DNA from: Dolichospermum planctonicum
GTDB lineage: Bacteria; Cyanobacteriota; Cyanobacteriia; Cyanobacteriales; Nostocaceae
Length of the DNA stretch: 62,221 nt
Assembly (NCBI RefSeq): GCF_005402965.1
Contig: NZ_BJCF01000025.1
Coordinates: 1-62,221 of the forward strand
Direction of reading: 5' to 3'
The position numbers and the translations under genes were made by a program. Numbering within the stretch: the stretch's first letter is position 1; every line of letters starts with the position of its first letter. This document shows, in pieces, positions 1 through 8,711 of this stretch. The notes beneath the pieces were generated by a model. The model made no database searches and had not been told where the DNA came from. It saw only the letters and a program-made list of their open reading frames with translations.

Positions 1-372
1 GCAGTAGAGCTTACCGACCTGACCTTTAGCCCTGACTACAAACCAACAAAAAATTACAGCAGTTCCCAGCATTATAAAGTACAGATATTAATGATAAAAC
101 TCTTGTGGTGCGGGCATCTTGCCCGCAGTAGAGCTTACCGACCTGACCTTTAGCCCTGACTACAAACCAACAAAAAATTACAGCAGTTCCCAGCATTATA
201 AAGTACAGATATTAATGATAAAACTCTTGTAGTGCGGGCATCTTGCCCGCAGTAGAGCTTACCGACCTGACCTTTAGCCCTGACTACAAACCAACAAAAA
301 ATTACAGCAGTTCCCAGCATTATAAAGTACAGATATTAATGATAAAACTCTTGTGGTGCGGGCATCTTGCCC
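1..372. repeat. 124-bp tandem repeat, three units
   Basis: The same 124-bp block starts at 1, 125 and 249; the third is complete to about 372. Each unit joins an AT-rich stretch (GAGCTTACCGACCTGACC...) to the left two thirds of the dispersed inverted-repeat element described at 303-409, ending in the hairpin GCGGGC-ATCTT-GCCCGC. The units differ by only about one base, so the amplification is recent or homogenised. The array reaches the window edge and may be longer. No gene is seen in it. Confidence 0.9.
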
Positions 373-409
373 GCATAAGGTGTACCTCACTCAATCTGAA
401 CTTGCTGTA
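303..409 (+). repeat. Dispersed inverted-repeat element (MITE-like), copy with both ends
   Basis: It begins TACAGCAGTT and ends AACTTGCTGTA, which are imperfect terminal inverted repeats. In the middle is the hairpin GCGGGCATCTTGCCCGC. Near-copies lie at 745-849, 22494-22600 and 38096-38203, with partial copies at 34395 and 48618. It is about 107 bp and non-coding, and the inverted ends suggest a miniature transposable element. No source transposase is visible in the window. Confidence 0.75.
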
Positions 410-447
410 TCAAAAAACTAGAATTTTTGGTGAGATTTGCGTCAGTC

Positions 448-645
448 CTATGATTCCTTCTCGACCTTGGGGACAATGTTAGGACGTTCTTTACTCTCCC
501 AACCTGGGGGACGTTTGGAATTGTACCAGGCAATTGAACCAATGGTAACAGCAGCGATAAAACCGACTACATACACCAAAGTAAAAGCTAAGGGAAAGTG
601 ATTTCCCGTCGCTTCGGCTTGAACTTGGAGCAATAAATAACTCAT
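448..645 (-). CDS. Small one-helix membrane protein, possibly Psb35-like
   Basis: 65 residues with one clear membrane segment (about 19-40, LAFTLVYVVGFIAAVTIGSI), followed by a conserved-looking cytoplasmic or stromal tail rich in charged residues (YNSKRPPGWESKERP, then PKVEKE). The size and layout resemble the small cyanobacterial photosystem II accessory proteins. From memory it is closest to the Ssl2148/Psb35 family, which helps stabilise the CP47 assembly module, but that assignment is not certain. The ATG at 643-645 has no obvious Shine-Dalgarno. It sits alone between two copies of the dispersed repeat, so it is probably monocistronic. Confidence is high that it is a real gene and low for the function. 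Confidence 0.65.
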   Translation of the reverse strand: MSYLLLQVQAEATGNHFPLAFTLVYVVGFIAAVTIGSIAWYNSKRPPGWESKERPNIVPKVEKES

Positions 646-744
646 GAGGATATTCGCTTAATGTAGGTTACACTTCTTCATAAAGTATAAACTAAGCGGA
701 TCACCTACATCTGTCCTAGGAAAAATCTTTCCTATTCAAAGACA

Positions 745-849
745 TACAGCAGTTATCCGTTTATGAAGTACAGATATTAATGATAAAACTCTTGTGGTGC
801 GGGCATCTTGCCCGCACAAAGTGTACCTCACTCAAAGCTACTTGCTGTA
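745..849 (+). repeat. Dispersed inverted-repeat element, full copy
   Basis: It starts TACAGCAGTTATCC, carries the GCGGGC/GCCCGC hairpin at about 799-815 and ends CTTGCTGTA. It ends only nine bases from the stop codon of the penicillin-binding protein on the opposite strand, so it could shape the 3' end of that transcript. Confidence 0.75.
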
Positions 850-857
850 ATATTAAT

Positions 858-3305
858 TTATAATCCTGGTGAAGAATTGGGTTTAAGTCTTTCTCTCCAG
901 GAAGGTTGTGGTGGTGAAGATGCTCCAGAATTATTCTCTGTTGAAGAAGATAAATTTTCAGAGCGTGATTCCTCGCTGCGATATCGTCTTTCTCTACGAG
1001 AGGAGGCAGATGTGTTATTTTCTTCCTGAGAATAGCGTCGTCTGCGTCTACTTCTACTATCTGTTGTATCTTCCGACTGAGAATAACGTCGTCTGCGTCT
1101 GGATGTACTATCTGTTGTATCTTCCGACTGAGAATAACGTCGTCTGCGTCTGGATGTACTATCTGTTGTATCTTCCGACTGAGAATAACGTCGTCTGCGT
1201 CTGGGGGTGTTTTCTGTTGTATCTTCCGACTGAGAATAGCGTCGTCTGCGTCTGGGGGTGTTTTCTGTTGTATCTTCCGACTGGTAATAGCGTCGTCTGC
1301 GTCTACTTCTACTCGATGAATCAGAATTTTCAGTATTATCCCGATCTGATTTTTGATCATTATCATTAATCACTCTACGGATAACTTTTTTAGGTTTGAT
1401 AGGTTCAGCTTTAATACTACCTTTGCGGTTTTCTAGTTTGGGCAAGCTGGGAAATTTTTCTACAGACATTCCCTCTACTGCTTTCTCCATAAATTCATGC
1501 CAAGCATAAGCAGCACTACCACTACTACCATAGGTTGGGGTATTATCATCATTTCCTAACCATACTCCAGTGACAACTTGGGGAATATAACCAATAAACC
1601 ATAAATCACGGGCTTCATCAGAAGTTCCTGTTTTTCCGGCCACTTGTCTATCATTTAATTCAGCCGCAGCCCCAGTTCCGTCTGTAACAACATTTTTTAA
1701 CATCCAAGTCATGATGGTACTACTATCAGCATCTAAAACTTGCTTAGGTTCATATTTAGCAGACCAAATGACATTCCCTTCGCGGTTGAGGATGCGACGA
1801 ATCCCGTGGGCTTCTATATAATTTCCTTGGGTAGCAAATGTACCATAAGCATTAGTTAGTTCTAATAAGTTGACTTCATTAGAACCAAGAGCTAAAGAAT
1901 AGGTAGGTTTTAGTTCTGATTTAATTCCCATCTCATGGGCCAATTTAATGGTTGGTTGAAAACCCGCATCTATTAATACTTTCACAGCAATTGTATTTAC
2001 GGATTTGGTGAGAGCATCCCTCATATTTAACCAGCCGGAGAAGTTGTCATGGTAGTTTTTTGGCTCATAACCATCTATTGATAAAGGTTCATCTAAATAG
2101 CTATCGTAAGGGTTTTTACCTGTTGCGATCGCTGTAGCATAGACAAATCCTTTAAAAGTTGATCCTGGTTGTCTTTGTGCCTGAGTAACGCGATTAAATT
2201 GGTTTTTACCAAAGTCTTTTCCTCCCACCATGGCCTGAATTTCCCCATTTCGAGGATCTATGGCCACCAGAGCCGCTTCTTTAAAGTTTTGCCACCGTCC
2301 TTCATTTTTCAAGATTTTTGTGACTGCTGCTTCTGCGGCTTTTTGCCAAGTTGGGTTTAAACTAGTTTCTACCACTAAACCACCACTAGCCAAGATATCA
2401 GGAGAAAGGTGCTTTGGTAATTCCTTTTGAATATAAGTAGTAAAGTAGGGAGAATCTACCTGCCACCGTTTGGGTAAGTTGCTGTTAACTATTAATGGTT
2501 CTTGAATAGCGGCTTGTTTTTGTACTGGTGTAATTATGCCATCTTCTTCCATCCGCTGCAACACCAGATTTCGCCGTTCTGTGGCTGCTTTTAGGTTTTT
2601 GTCTGGTGCATAGACGTTAGGTGCGGGAGCTAAACCAGCCAAAGTGGCCATTTCTGATAAGGTAAGTTTATCTACGGACTTACTAAAGTATACCCAAGCT
2701 GCATCGCCCACACCATAAGCACCAGAGCCTAAATAGACAAGATTTAGATAACGTTCGAGAATCTGATCTTTTGTTAATTGCTGCTCTATTTTTTGGGCTA
2801 ACCGGATTTCTTTCAGTTTACGCCAGAAGGTTTTTTCTTGTTTGAGGAAGAGAATGCGGGCTACCTGTTGGGTAATGGTACTACCACCTTCTACCACATC
2901 TTGCGATCGCAAATTATTAATCACCGCTCTCATAATCCCTTGGATATCAACTCCATTGTGTTGATTAAATCTTCGGTCTTCTGAAGAAATAAAGGCCTTT
3001 TTGAGATGATCTGGTATTTGTTCTAGTTGCAACTGCTCTCTAGTTGCTTCACCTTGCTGTTGTAACACAGTACCATCAGCAGCTTTAATAGTCAGTGTTT
3101 GCTCTCGCACTACTGCTTTGAGTGCCGAATGATTTGGTAAGTTTTTATCTATTTCTAAGATTATGTAATGGAAAGCAATCATTCCACCACCTACACCTAA
3201 ACCCGCCCAAAACCAAAAACGACGATAAAATGGTTTATCGCTACTCAAGATTCTAGATGATAGGGTTCTCACCTGGTTTAATAATTGCTTTGCCTTCACC
3301 TGCAT
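858..3305 (-). CDS. Class A penicillin-binding protein (PBP1A type) with Arg-rich repeat tail
   Basis: Bifunctional peptidoglycan synthase: an N-terminal glycosyltransferase (GT51) and a C-terminal transpeptidase in the periplasm. Numbering from the ATG at 3305: membrane anchor about 30-50; GT51 motif EDRRFNQHNGVD with catalytic Glu109, then GGSTITQQ; transpeptidase motifs STFK (Ser382), SVN (435-437) and KTGT (558-561). All catalytic motifs are intact. After about residue 660 comes a non-catalytic tail containing a 17-residue repeat (RRRRRYSQSEDTTENTP type) six or seven times. The frame can be extended to a TTG at 3344; neither start has a clear ribosome site. The gene is monocistronic. Family membership is secure; which paralogue it is (cell wall growth or heterocyst septum) is not. 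Confidence 0.95.
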   Translation of the reverse strand: MQVKAKQLLNQVRTLSSRILSSDKPFYRRFWFWAGLGVGGGMIAFHYIILEIDKNLPNHSALKAVVREQTLTIKAADGTVLQQQGEATREQLQLEQIPDHLKKAFISSEDRRFNQHNGVDIQGIMRAVINNLRSQDVVEGGSTITQQVARILFLKQEKTFWRKLKEIRLAQKIEQQLTKDQILERYLNLVYLGSGAYGVGDAAWVYFSKSVDKLTLSEMATLAGLAPAPNVYAPDKNLKAATERRNLVLQRMEEDGIITPVQKQAAIQEPLIVNSNLPKRWQVDSPYFTTYIQKELPKHLSPDILASGGLVVETSLNPTWQKAAEAAVTKILKNEGRWQNFKEAALVAIDPRNGEIQAMVGGKDFGKNQFNRVTQAQRQPGSTFKGFVYATAIATGKNPYDSYLDEPLSIDGYEPKNYHDNFSGWLNMRDALTKSVNTIAVKVLIDAGFQPTIKLAHEMGIKSELKPTYSLALGSNEVNLLELTNAYGTFATQGNYIEAHGIRRILNREGNVIWSAKYEPKQVLDADSSTIMTWMLKNVVTDGTGAAAELNDRQVAGKTGTSDEARDLWFIGYIPQVVTGVWLGNDDNTPTYGSSGSAAYAWHEFMEKAVEGMSVEKFPSLPKLENRKGSIKAEPIKPKKVIRRVINDNDQKSDRDNTENSDSSSRSRRRRRYYQSEDTTENTPRRRRRYSQSEDTTENTPRRRRRYSQSEDTTDSTSRRRRRYSQSEDTTDSTSRRRRRYSQSEDTTDSRSRRRRRYSQEENNTSASSRRERRYRSEESRSENLSSSTENNSGASSPPQPSWRERLKPNSSPGL
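1020..1325 (-). repeat. 51-bp in-frame tandem repeat in the PBP tail
   Basis: About six units of 51 bp encode the 17-residue repeat with a block of five Arg, then Tyr-Ser-Gln-Ser-Glu-Asp-Thr-Thr. Adjacent units differ by few bases (ENTP, DSTS or DSRS at the end of the unit). This points to slippage or unequal exchange that keeps the frame. Confidence 0.9.
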
Positions 3306-3986
3306 TTTCAGTAGTAAGTTTTCATCTGCTGTAGTTAGCAGCAATAGTTCTTGTTTATTTTATCACAGTTAAGGCTATTGTTTAGTAACATAGGAAGTAT
3401 TTTCTCTTCCTAGCCCCACAATTTTCACAAAAGTTAATACTCAGAACTTTTTTATACATTAACTTCATGTATATGCCAGTATTTATAGGCGTGATAACGT
3501 TAAATTTAGAAAGATGAAAATTCCTAAATTAGAGGATATTTGTACAGTATTAGACATCTGGTAAAAAAGAATGTAGAGCCGAAAATCCCTACATCAGGAA
3601 CGTCTACATAAAGGTTCTTTTGTCAACTTTGCGACTTTTTTAAAATCCTCTGATTCGGGATATTGAAAATAATAATTTTAATTTTTTCTTTATAGTTACT
3701 CCTAACTATTGAAAATATGGATAAAATCAGACTTAGGATGGATGTATTGGTGGTAAAAGTAGTTTTTTTTACCTAGAAAATGCTAATTTTAATACTACAA
3801 ATCAAAATCAAAAAATATATATTATTCATATCTAGCACAGTAGGAAACATCAAGGTAGAAAGAAGGTAAAGGTAAAAGGTAAATTTACTTCTTTTCACCC
3901 TCTAAATATTTCATCTTGATGTTTCTCTTTTTTTCAATTTCCCATTTCTAAATTAAACATAAATTAAATAAATTACTCTAAATAAA
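3306..3986. other. Intergenic region, no gene seen
   Basis: About 680 bp between two minus-strand genes. It is very AT-rich with several poly-T runs and short GGTAAA-type direct repeats near 3865-3885. It should hold the promoter of the penicillin-binding protein, but no convincing -35/-10 pair or operator was identified. Confidence 0.6.
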
Positions 3987-5279
3987 TTATTCCCGCGCTC
4001 CAGCTTCTCTTAATATTTTGCTAATACCCCGATAATTATTAAATTCTGCAATCATTAAAGCTGTATAACCACCCTGGTTTTTTAAATTGACATCCGCCCC
4101 AAATTGTAGTAACATCTCCACAGCTTGACTATAACCTTCCGCTACAGCCCACATTAAAGCCGTTGCTCCTGAAGAGTTTTGTAAGTTTACATTTGCTGCT
4201 TTTGCTAGTAATAACTGAAATATTTCGGGATAATTTGCAGTTATGGCTTTAACTAAAGCAGTTTTACCATCATCTGCTAATTTATTTATATCTGCACCAT
4301 AATCAAGTAATAATTTTACTGTTGGGAAATGTCCTTGAGACACTGCTAATGTCAGCGCAACTTCTCCAAAATTTTTCTTTTCCATATCTGCACCGGCAGC
4401 CAGCAAAACTGCTACTATATCACTATACCCCTGGAATGCTGCTATTAGTAAAGGTGTATCTCCCAAATGATTTCTAATTTGCACATCTGCCCCTCTTTGT
4501 AGTAAGATTTTGACTACATCAATATATTCTTCCACAACGGCTAAATGTAACGCTGTTTCCCCTTCTTGATCTTGGTGATTAATTTCTGCACCTGCATCTA
4601 ATAAAGCAGTTATAATATCGGTATTTCCTGTTGCTGTAGCTGCTAATAATGCTGTTTGATGATCAACATTTTTGATATTAACATCAGCCCCAGATGATAT
4701 CAATGCTTGTACTATTTCTAAGTAGCCTAAATCTGCGGACATCATTAATACTGTCTCACCTCCCCGATCTTGACTATTGACAATATTGTTATTTTGTGTT
4801 AATGCTTTGACCATGACCGGATGTTTGTGTTTGACTGCAAGCTTTAACGCGGTGTCATTATCTTTGTCAGTAATCTTTACATCAGCACCCGCACCTAATA
4901 AGATTTGTCCAATTTCAATATAACCCTTCAGTGATGCTATCATTAATGCTGTACTACCATCTTCATTAATAGCATTAACATTTGCTCCTCTAGAGATTAA
5001 TAGCTTGACAACATCTATCTGATTAGCACTAGCAGCCAGCATTAATGCTGTTAAGTGATAGGTTTTTCTAAATAAGTTAATATTAGCACCAGCATCTAAG
5101 AGCGATCGCACAATTTCCGTATAACCTAAATTCGCAGCTAACATCAATACCGTATTTCCATGGTTATCGGTTGTATCCACATTAGCCCCATAAGCCAGCA
5201 GCGCGGACACATTTTTGATATCCCCACTTTTCACAGCCTTGAGCAATGTGGTATCTTTATTTCCTGTATTTTCTGTCAT
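3987..5279 (-). CDS. Ankyrin-repeat protein
   Basis: 430 residues made almost entirely of about twelve to thirteen 33-residue ankyrin repeats. The consensus is visible in each: G-x-TALMLAA, then G-x-x-x-IVxLLLxxGADVN. There is no signal peptide, membrane segment or catalytic domain, so this is a cytoplasmic protein-binding scaffold. Cyanobacterial paralogues of this form are common and their partners are unknown. It stands alone: the next gene (5483) is divergent. The repeats are diverged from each other, so this is an old array and not a recent amplification. Confidence 0.9.
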   Translation of the reverse strand: MTENTGNKDTTLLKAVKSGDIKNVSALLAYGANVDTTDNHGNTVLMLAANLGYTEIVRSLLDAGANINLFRKTYHLTALMLAASANQIDVVKLLISRGANVNAINEDGSTALMIASLKGYIEIGQILLGAGADVKITDKDNDTALKLAVKHKHPVMVKALTQNNNIVNSQDRGGETVLMMSADLGYLEIVQALISSGADVNIKNVDHQTALLAATATGNTDIITALLDAGAEINHQDQEGETALHLAVVEEYIDVVKILLQRGADVQIRNHLGDTPLLIAAFQGYSDIVAVLLAAGADMEKKNFGEVALTLAVSQGHFPTVKLLLDYGADINKLADDGKTALVKAITANYPEIFQLLLAKAANVNLQNSSGATALMWAVAEGYSQAVEMLLQFGADVNLKNQGGYTALMIAEFNNYRGISKILREAGARE

Positions 5280-5482
5280 TGGTTATATCCTATTTGATCA
5301 GATGTATATGAATTATGTTTCACAGTCTAGACGTACAATCGCAGAGAGTAAGAGCTTATTAGCTAGAATGTTTCACTTTCATATCCTAATTCAGTAAGGC
5401 GGGAAAATTGCTGAGTCAAGAAAATAAATATCTGCTAAATATGCTAAGTTTTATGAAGATTTAATAAAGGGAAGTAAAAAAT

Positions 5483-5953
5483 ATGGCTCTTGAATTGACT
5501 CCAACAATAAAATTTTGGCTGAATTTTGCTCACCCAGCTACCATGTGGGTACTATTAGCGCTTTCCCTCTATGCTGCATATTTAGGGTTGCAAGTACAGC
5601 GTACCAGAAATGCTCAAGGTGAAGAAAAGAAAGAGCTAGTTAAAGGACGATATACTATCAAACACCACCAAATAGGTTCTATCATCTTAGCTTTGATGGT
5701 AGCAGGTTCTATTGGTGGTATGGCTGTTACTTACATTAATAATGGTAAATTATTTGTCGGACCTCATCTCCTAGCTGGATTAAGTATGACAGGTTTAATT
5801 GCTTTTTCTGCATCTCTGTCTCCTTTTATGCAAAAAGGAGCAAATTGGGCCAGGATGACGCATATATTGTTAAATTTCGCTATTTTAGGACTTTTTGCCT
5901 GGCAAGCTTTCTCTGGTATCGAAATCATCCAGAGAATTTTAACTAATGCTTAG
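5483..5953 (+). CDS. DUF4079 family membrane protein
   Basis: 156 residues with four hydrophobic helices (about 18-38, 64-84, 92-112 and 121-141). A basic, polar loop between the first two contains Q-VQRTRNAQGEEKKELVKGRY. His residues near helix ends (AHPATMW, KHHQIG, GPHLLAG, MTHILL) are arranged as in haem-binding cytochrome b-like bundles, an observation and not a demonstrated function. The family is cyanobacterial and plastid-related, with unknown role. A purine-rich GGGAAG lies about ten bases before the ATG. Monocistronic, followed by a heptamer array. Confidence 0.85.
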   Translation: MALELTPTIKFWLNFAHPATMWVLLALSLYAAYLGLQVQRTRNAQGEEKKELVKGRYTIKHHQIGSIILALMVAGSIGGMAVTYINNGKLFVGPHLLAGLSMTGLIAFSASLSPFMQKGANWARMTHILLNFAILGLFAWQAFSGIEIIQRILTNA

Positions 5954-5966
5954 ATTATCATTAGTC

Positions 5967-6023
5967 ATGGGTAATGGGTAATGGGTAATGGGTAATGGGT
6001 AATGGGTAATGGGTAATGGGTAA
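5967..6023 (+). repeat. Heptanucleotide tandem array (ATGGGTA)n
   Basis: About eight exact copies of the 7-mer ATGGGTA directly after the DUF4079 gene. This is the short tandemly repeated repetitive (STRR) class known from heterocystous cyanobacteria. Confidence 0.95.
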
Positions 6024-6130
6024 TTGACTGATTTTCATTGCACCATGCACCATTTCCTATTCCACTGCGGTCAACTTCCCGATTCCTGTATCTGACTGAG
6101 ATGGGAAATGGTATATTACTTGCATTTCCT

Positions 6131-6775
6131 TTATTTCCTTGGTGGAAACGGAATATTTAAAGATTTATAAAAGTCTTTTTTTACCTGGTGTGTGAGACGA
6201 CGGGAAATTTGATGAACAATTTGATTTAGGATGCGATCGCCTGTAGACTGAATTAAAGCATGAGGTAATCGCTGAATAAATTTGGGAAAGTGTAACTCAA
6301 CTACCAAATCTAATTCCCATTCCACCCGTGTAATTCCATCCACACCATCTATTAACCGTGTTAATGATTTATAATCTACCTCATAACCAGGATCTTGATA
6401 ATCAGGTAAAGGAATAGTCCGAATGTGGTATTTTCGATCTTGAAGGGTTGATAACTCCAAACCAATCTTAGGTTCTACATCATAACCAAAAGCACCGAAT
6501 TTACCCACAACTAAAGCATAACTATTTTCACTCAAAGGGTTTACCTTCATAGGTTCCGCACAACGGCTAAACCATGAAGCATGATTGTTAAAATACGCCT
6601 CTACCTGCTCCATGCTTGCATATACTTCCATGCAATTTTGATAACTCCCATAGAATCTAGTTTGACTTATGTTCTCTTGTATTAATACATTATCATTAGC
6701 TGATAAGTTTCCATTCATACTTGAAATAGCCTCTTGTACTTCCAAAGATTGATATTTCCTGTTGTTTGTCACCAT
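6131..6775 (-). CDS. DUF1997 family protein
   Basis: 214 residues, soluble. The C-terminal two thirds match the cyanobacterial/plastid DUF1997 type: a START/SRPBCC-like fold with PLPDYQDPGYEVDY, DGVDGITRVEWELDL and then HFPKFIQRLPHALIQSTGD. The last helix, rich in Arg/Lys, ends KDFYKSLNIPFPP. The N-terminal 40 residues are polar and poorly conserved in appearance, and an internal Met at residue 20 is an alternative start. Such folds often bind lipids or pigments; the real ligand is not known. It is a single gene divergent from the lysozyme gene at 6900. Confidence 0.85.
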   Translation of the reverse strand: MVTNNRKYQSLEVQEAISSMNGNLSANDNVLIQENISQTRFYGSYQNCMEVYASMEQVEAYFNNHASWFSRCAEPMKVNPLSENSYALVVGKFGAFGYDVEPKIGLELSTLQDRKYHIRTIPLPDYQDPGYEVDYKSLTRLIDGVDGITRVEWELDLVVELHFPKFIQRLPHALIQSTGDRILNQIVHQISRRLTHQVKKDFYKSLNIPFPPRK

Positions 6776-6899
6776 AAATTTGTTTTTTGTATATTTTGAA
6801 GTTTGTTTATTTTTCTATATTAATGATTTTCAATATGGCTAATGCTATCTTAGCCTACTGAAAGTTTCTCAAATATCATTAATTCAAAGGAGTTAAATT

Positions 6900-7553
6900 C
6901 TGAAAAGCTTTGAACTAAAAGGTGTAGAAAAACTCATTGCTCCCATAGCCTCACTTTTGGGATTTGTGTACCTGTTTCAATGGTATATTTATGGGGATAT
7001 CCAATCATCCCCCGAACCTGTATTTACTAGAAAACAGCCTCCTCTAGTTATGCGGGGTGGAGATCCTTATATCCGGGCATTAATGCGAACTATTTCTGCC
7101 AGTGAAGCCAATAGTAACCGTCCCTACTCTATTCTATATGGTGGTGAACAAGTCCATGATCTGAGTCGTCACCCAGAAAAATGTGTGACTATCGTTACTG
7201 GACCAAATACAGGTAACTGTTCCACTGCTGCTGGTCGCTATCAAATTATTAACACAACTTGGCATCAAATTGCCCCCCGCTATCACCCAAAACCTCAACA
7301 TAAGATATTTTGGACTAACTATAGTTTTGAAGCAGAGTATCAAGATACGGTAGTTTACCGTTGGTTAAATGACTCACGAGTTTGGGGTGTGAATATTCCT
7401 GCACTATTACGTCAGCAAAAAATAAATGACGTTTTCCGAAAACTTTCCCCGACTTGGACAAGTTTAGGATATGGTATAGAAACTAATTCTGTTAGTCGTT
7501 CTCTACCTAAGATATATCAGCAAGTCTTAAAAGAAGAATTACAGCGAAATTGA
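6900..7553 (+). CDS. GH104-like membrane-anchored lysozyme / lytic enzyme, non-AUG start
   Basis: The core resembles phage lambda endolysin (glycoside hydrolase family 104). It has a catalytic-Glu context TISASEANSN, then YGGEQVHDLSRHPEK and STAAGRYQI, and a C-terminal LSPTWTSLGYG segment. It probably cleaves peptidoglycan glycan strands. Upstream sits AAAGGAG (6886-6892). In frame, and just after a TAA at 6894-6896, come ATT (6897) and CTG (6900) seven bases downstream of the Shine-Dalgarno. The first conventional alternative is a TTG at 6957, which has no ribosome site and would cut into the N-terminal hydrophobic segment (IAPIASLLGFVYLFQWYIYG). I therefore favour the CTG. The protein would be about 217 aa with one membrane anchor. 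No phage genes are adjacent. Confidence 0.8.
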   Translation: MKSFELKGVEKLIAPIASLLGFVYLFQWYIYGDIQSSPEPVFTRKQPPLVMRGGDPYIRALMRTISASEANSNRPYSILYGGEQVHDLSRHPEKCVTIVTGPNTGNCSTAAGRYQIINTTWHQIAPRYHPKPQHKIFWTNYSFEAEYQDTVVYRWLNDSRVWGVNIPALLRQQKINDVFRKLSPTWTSLGYGIETNSVSRSLPKIYQQVLKEELQRN

Positions 7554-7562
7554 GTAAAGGAA

Positions 7563-7733
7563 AATTGACATACTCACCGACCTGAAGGTGCGATGATTCT
7601 TGACACTTCACTGGAACACGCCACAAGTGGTCTTATCGTCCCTCCATGTCCGTTTAAAGTCTCCCAATGCCCTATGGCGACTATAACCAAATTTTAACAT
7701 AAAGCCGTCCTAAAAGGACGGGGCTTGTATCCC
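7563..7733 (+). ncRNA. Candidate solo IS200/IS605-type right end / omega-RNA-like segment
   Basis: A non-coding stretch with several stems in a row: CACC-GACCTGAA-GGTG, CCAC-AA-GTGG and, at the end, AGCCGTCCT-AAA-AGGACGGGGCTT. The arrangement, with a strong hairpin and GGGCTTGTATCCC at the extreme 3' side, resembles the right ends of cyanobacterial IS200/IS605 elements. There the TnpB guide RNA scaffold is encoded at that end. No tnpA or tnpB reading frame is left beside it. The link to IS605 is inferred from resemblance only. Confidence 0.45.
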
Positions 7734-7779
7734 AGATTTTTGGTCAAGGTTTTTGTGCCTTTTTACTCAAAACATTAAA

Positions 7780-8535
7780 TTAATCTATAAGAACTTTGCT
7801 TTTCGCTTTTACTGATATGGGTGTAAAAACTTTGGCATTAATTGGTTTTAGCAATTGTAACCTATTTAAATTCTGTAAACAGTCTAAAGCTGCTTCCCGA
7901 ATTATTACCTCTTGTTCTTGACTGAGGAAAATTTGCAAGCATTTTATAACATCTTCTTGCAATGCTGTGTCAAATCGCTGACGAGCAATAAACTTATTGA
8001 GTTTACCTACAGCAATTAACCGTTTTAAAGGATCTGTTTCTGTTAAATCGCTTAACAACTTATCAAAATAATCTTGCTGTTGACTTCCCTGAAAATTGAA
8101 TATTTGCCACACCAACAAAATTAAAGTCAATAATGTACCTATACCCTGAATAATAGCACCAGCAGCCAACCAAGGACTAGGGGAATCAACCCAAATTGCT
8201 GAAGCCATGTAAGTGATCACAGTCGCAACACCACCACTAGCGATAGAATAAGCTAAACGAATGTTAGGACTACTAATTAACCTTCGTATTTCTAACCAGT
8301 GTAATTGCCAATTAAATTTCGGTATTAAGTAAGTAAATACCATCATACCAATACCAACAATCAGCGCTAACAATAATTGCCAATTCCATAACAACATAGC
8401 CACAATTATTGTTAATAAACCCAGGAAAAAACCCGGTTCAGAGAAATGTTTAAAAATGCGCCCTTCTCTGCTTCCTGTCTTGATTTCCGAAATTTGATTA
8501 ATGAATTGTCTCCAAGAAGACGAAGCCTGTATCAC
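7780..8535 (-). CDS. Membrane protein with HEAT-like C-terminal region
   Basis: 251 residues. Four hydrophobic segments (about 33-52, 54-71, 92-112 and 118-144) are followed by a soluble helical tail (about 155-235). The tail contains DPLKRLIAVGKLNKFI and EVIIREAALDCLQNLN, which read as armadillo/HEAT-type helical pairs. This layout occurs in cyanobacterial proteins of unknown function, and I do not recognise a named family. The tail could bind protein or act as an adaptor (inference). Monocistronic, with the preceding gene on the opposite strand. Confidence 0.75.
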   Translation of the reverse strand: MIQASSSWRQFINQISEIKTGSREGRIFKHFSEPGFFLGLLTIIVAMLLWNWQLLLALIVGIGMMVFTYLIPKFNWQLHWLEIRRLISSPNIRLAYSIASGGVATVITYMASAIWVDSPSPWLAAGAIIQGIGTLLTLILLVWQIFNFQGSQQQDYFDKLLSDLTETDPLKRLIAVGKLNKFIARQRFDTALQEDVIKCLQIFLSQEQEVIIREAALDCLQNLNRLQLLKPINAKVFTPISVKAKSKVLID

Positions 8536-8711
8536 AGTATTTACCCACTTGATTACAAAATTGTCGAAATTGTCAAATTCTCGCTTTTATACCTTGCTAA
8601 ATCCGCCATTTTGCAAAGCCGTTTTTTACTAATTTTTTACTAATTATTACTAATTAATACTAATTATTGAGGATGAAATCGGGGAAATTTCACCTCTAAC
8701 TATAATCTTTT

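Noticed and set aside
1-850. CRISPR array at the start of the window
   Set aside because: The repeat is a 124-bp unit with no unique spacers and the shorter motif is an inverted-repeat element; no cas genes are present.
761-1369. Alternative frames on both strands across the PBP tail (DADDAILSRKIQQ-type repeat)
   Set aside because: They arise from the 51-bp repeat in other frames; the PBP frame continues an intact enzyme.
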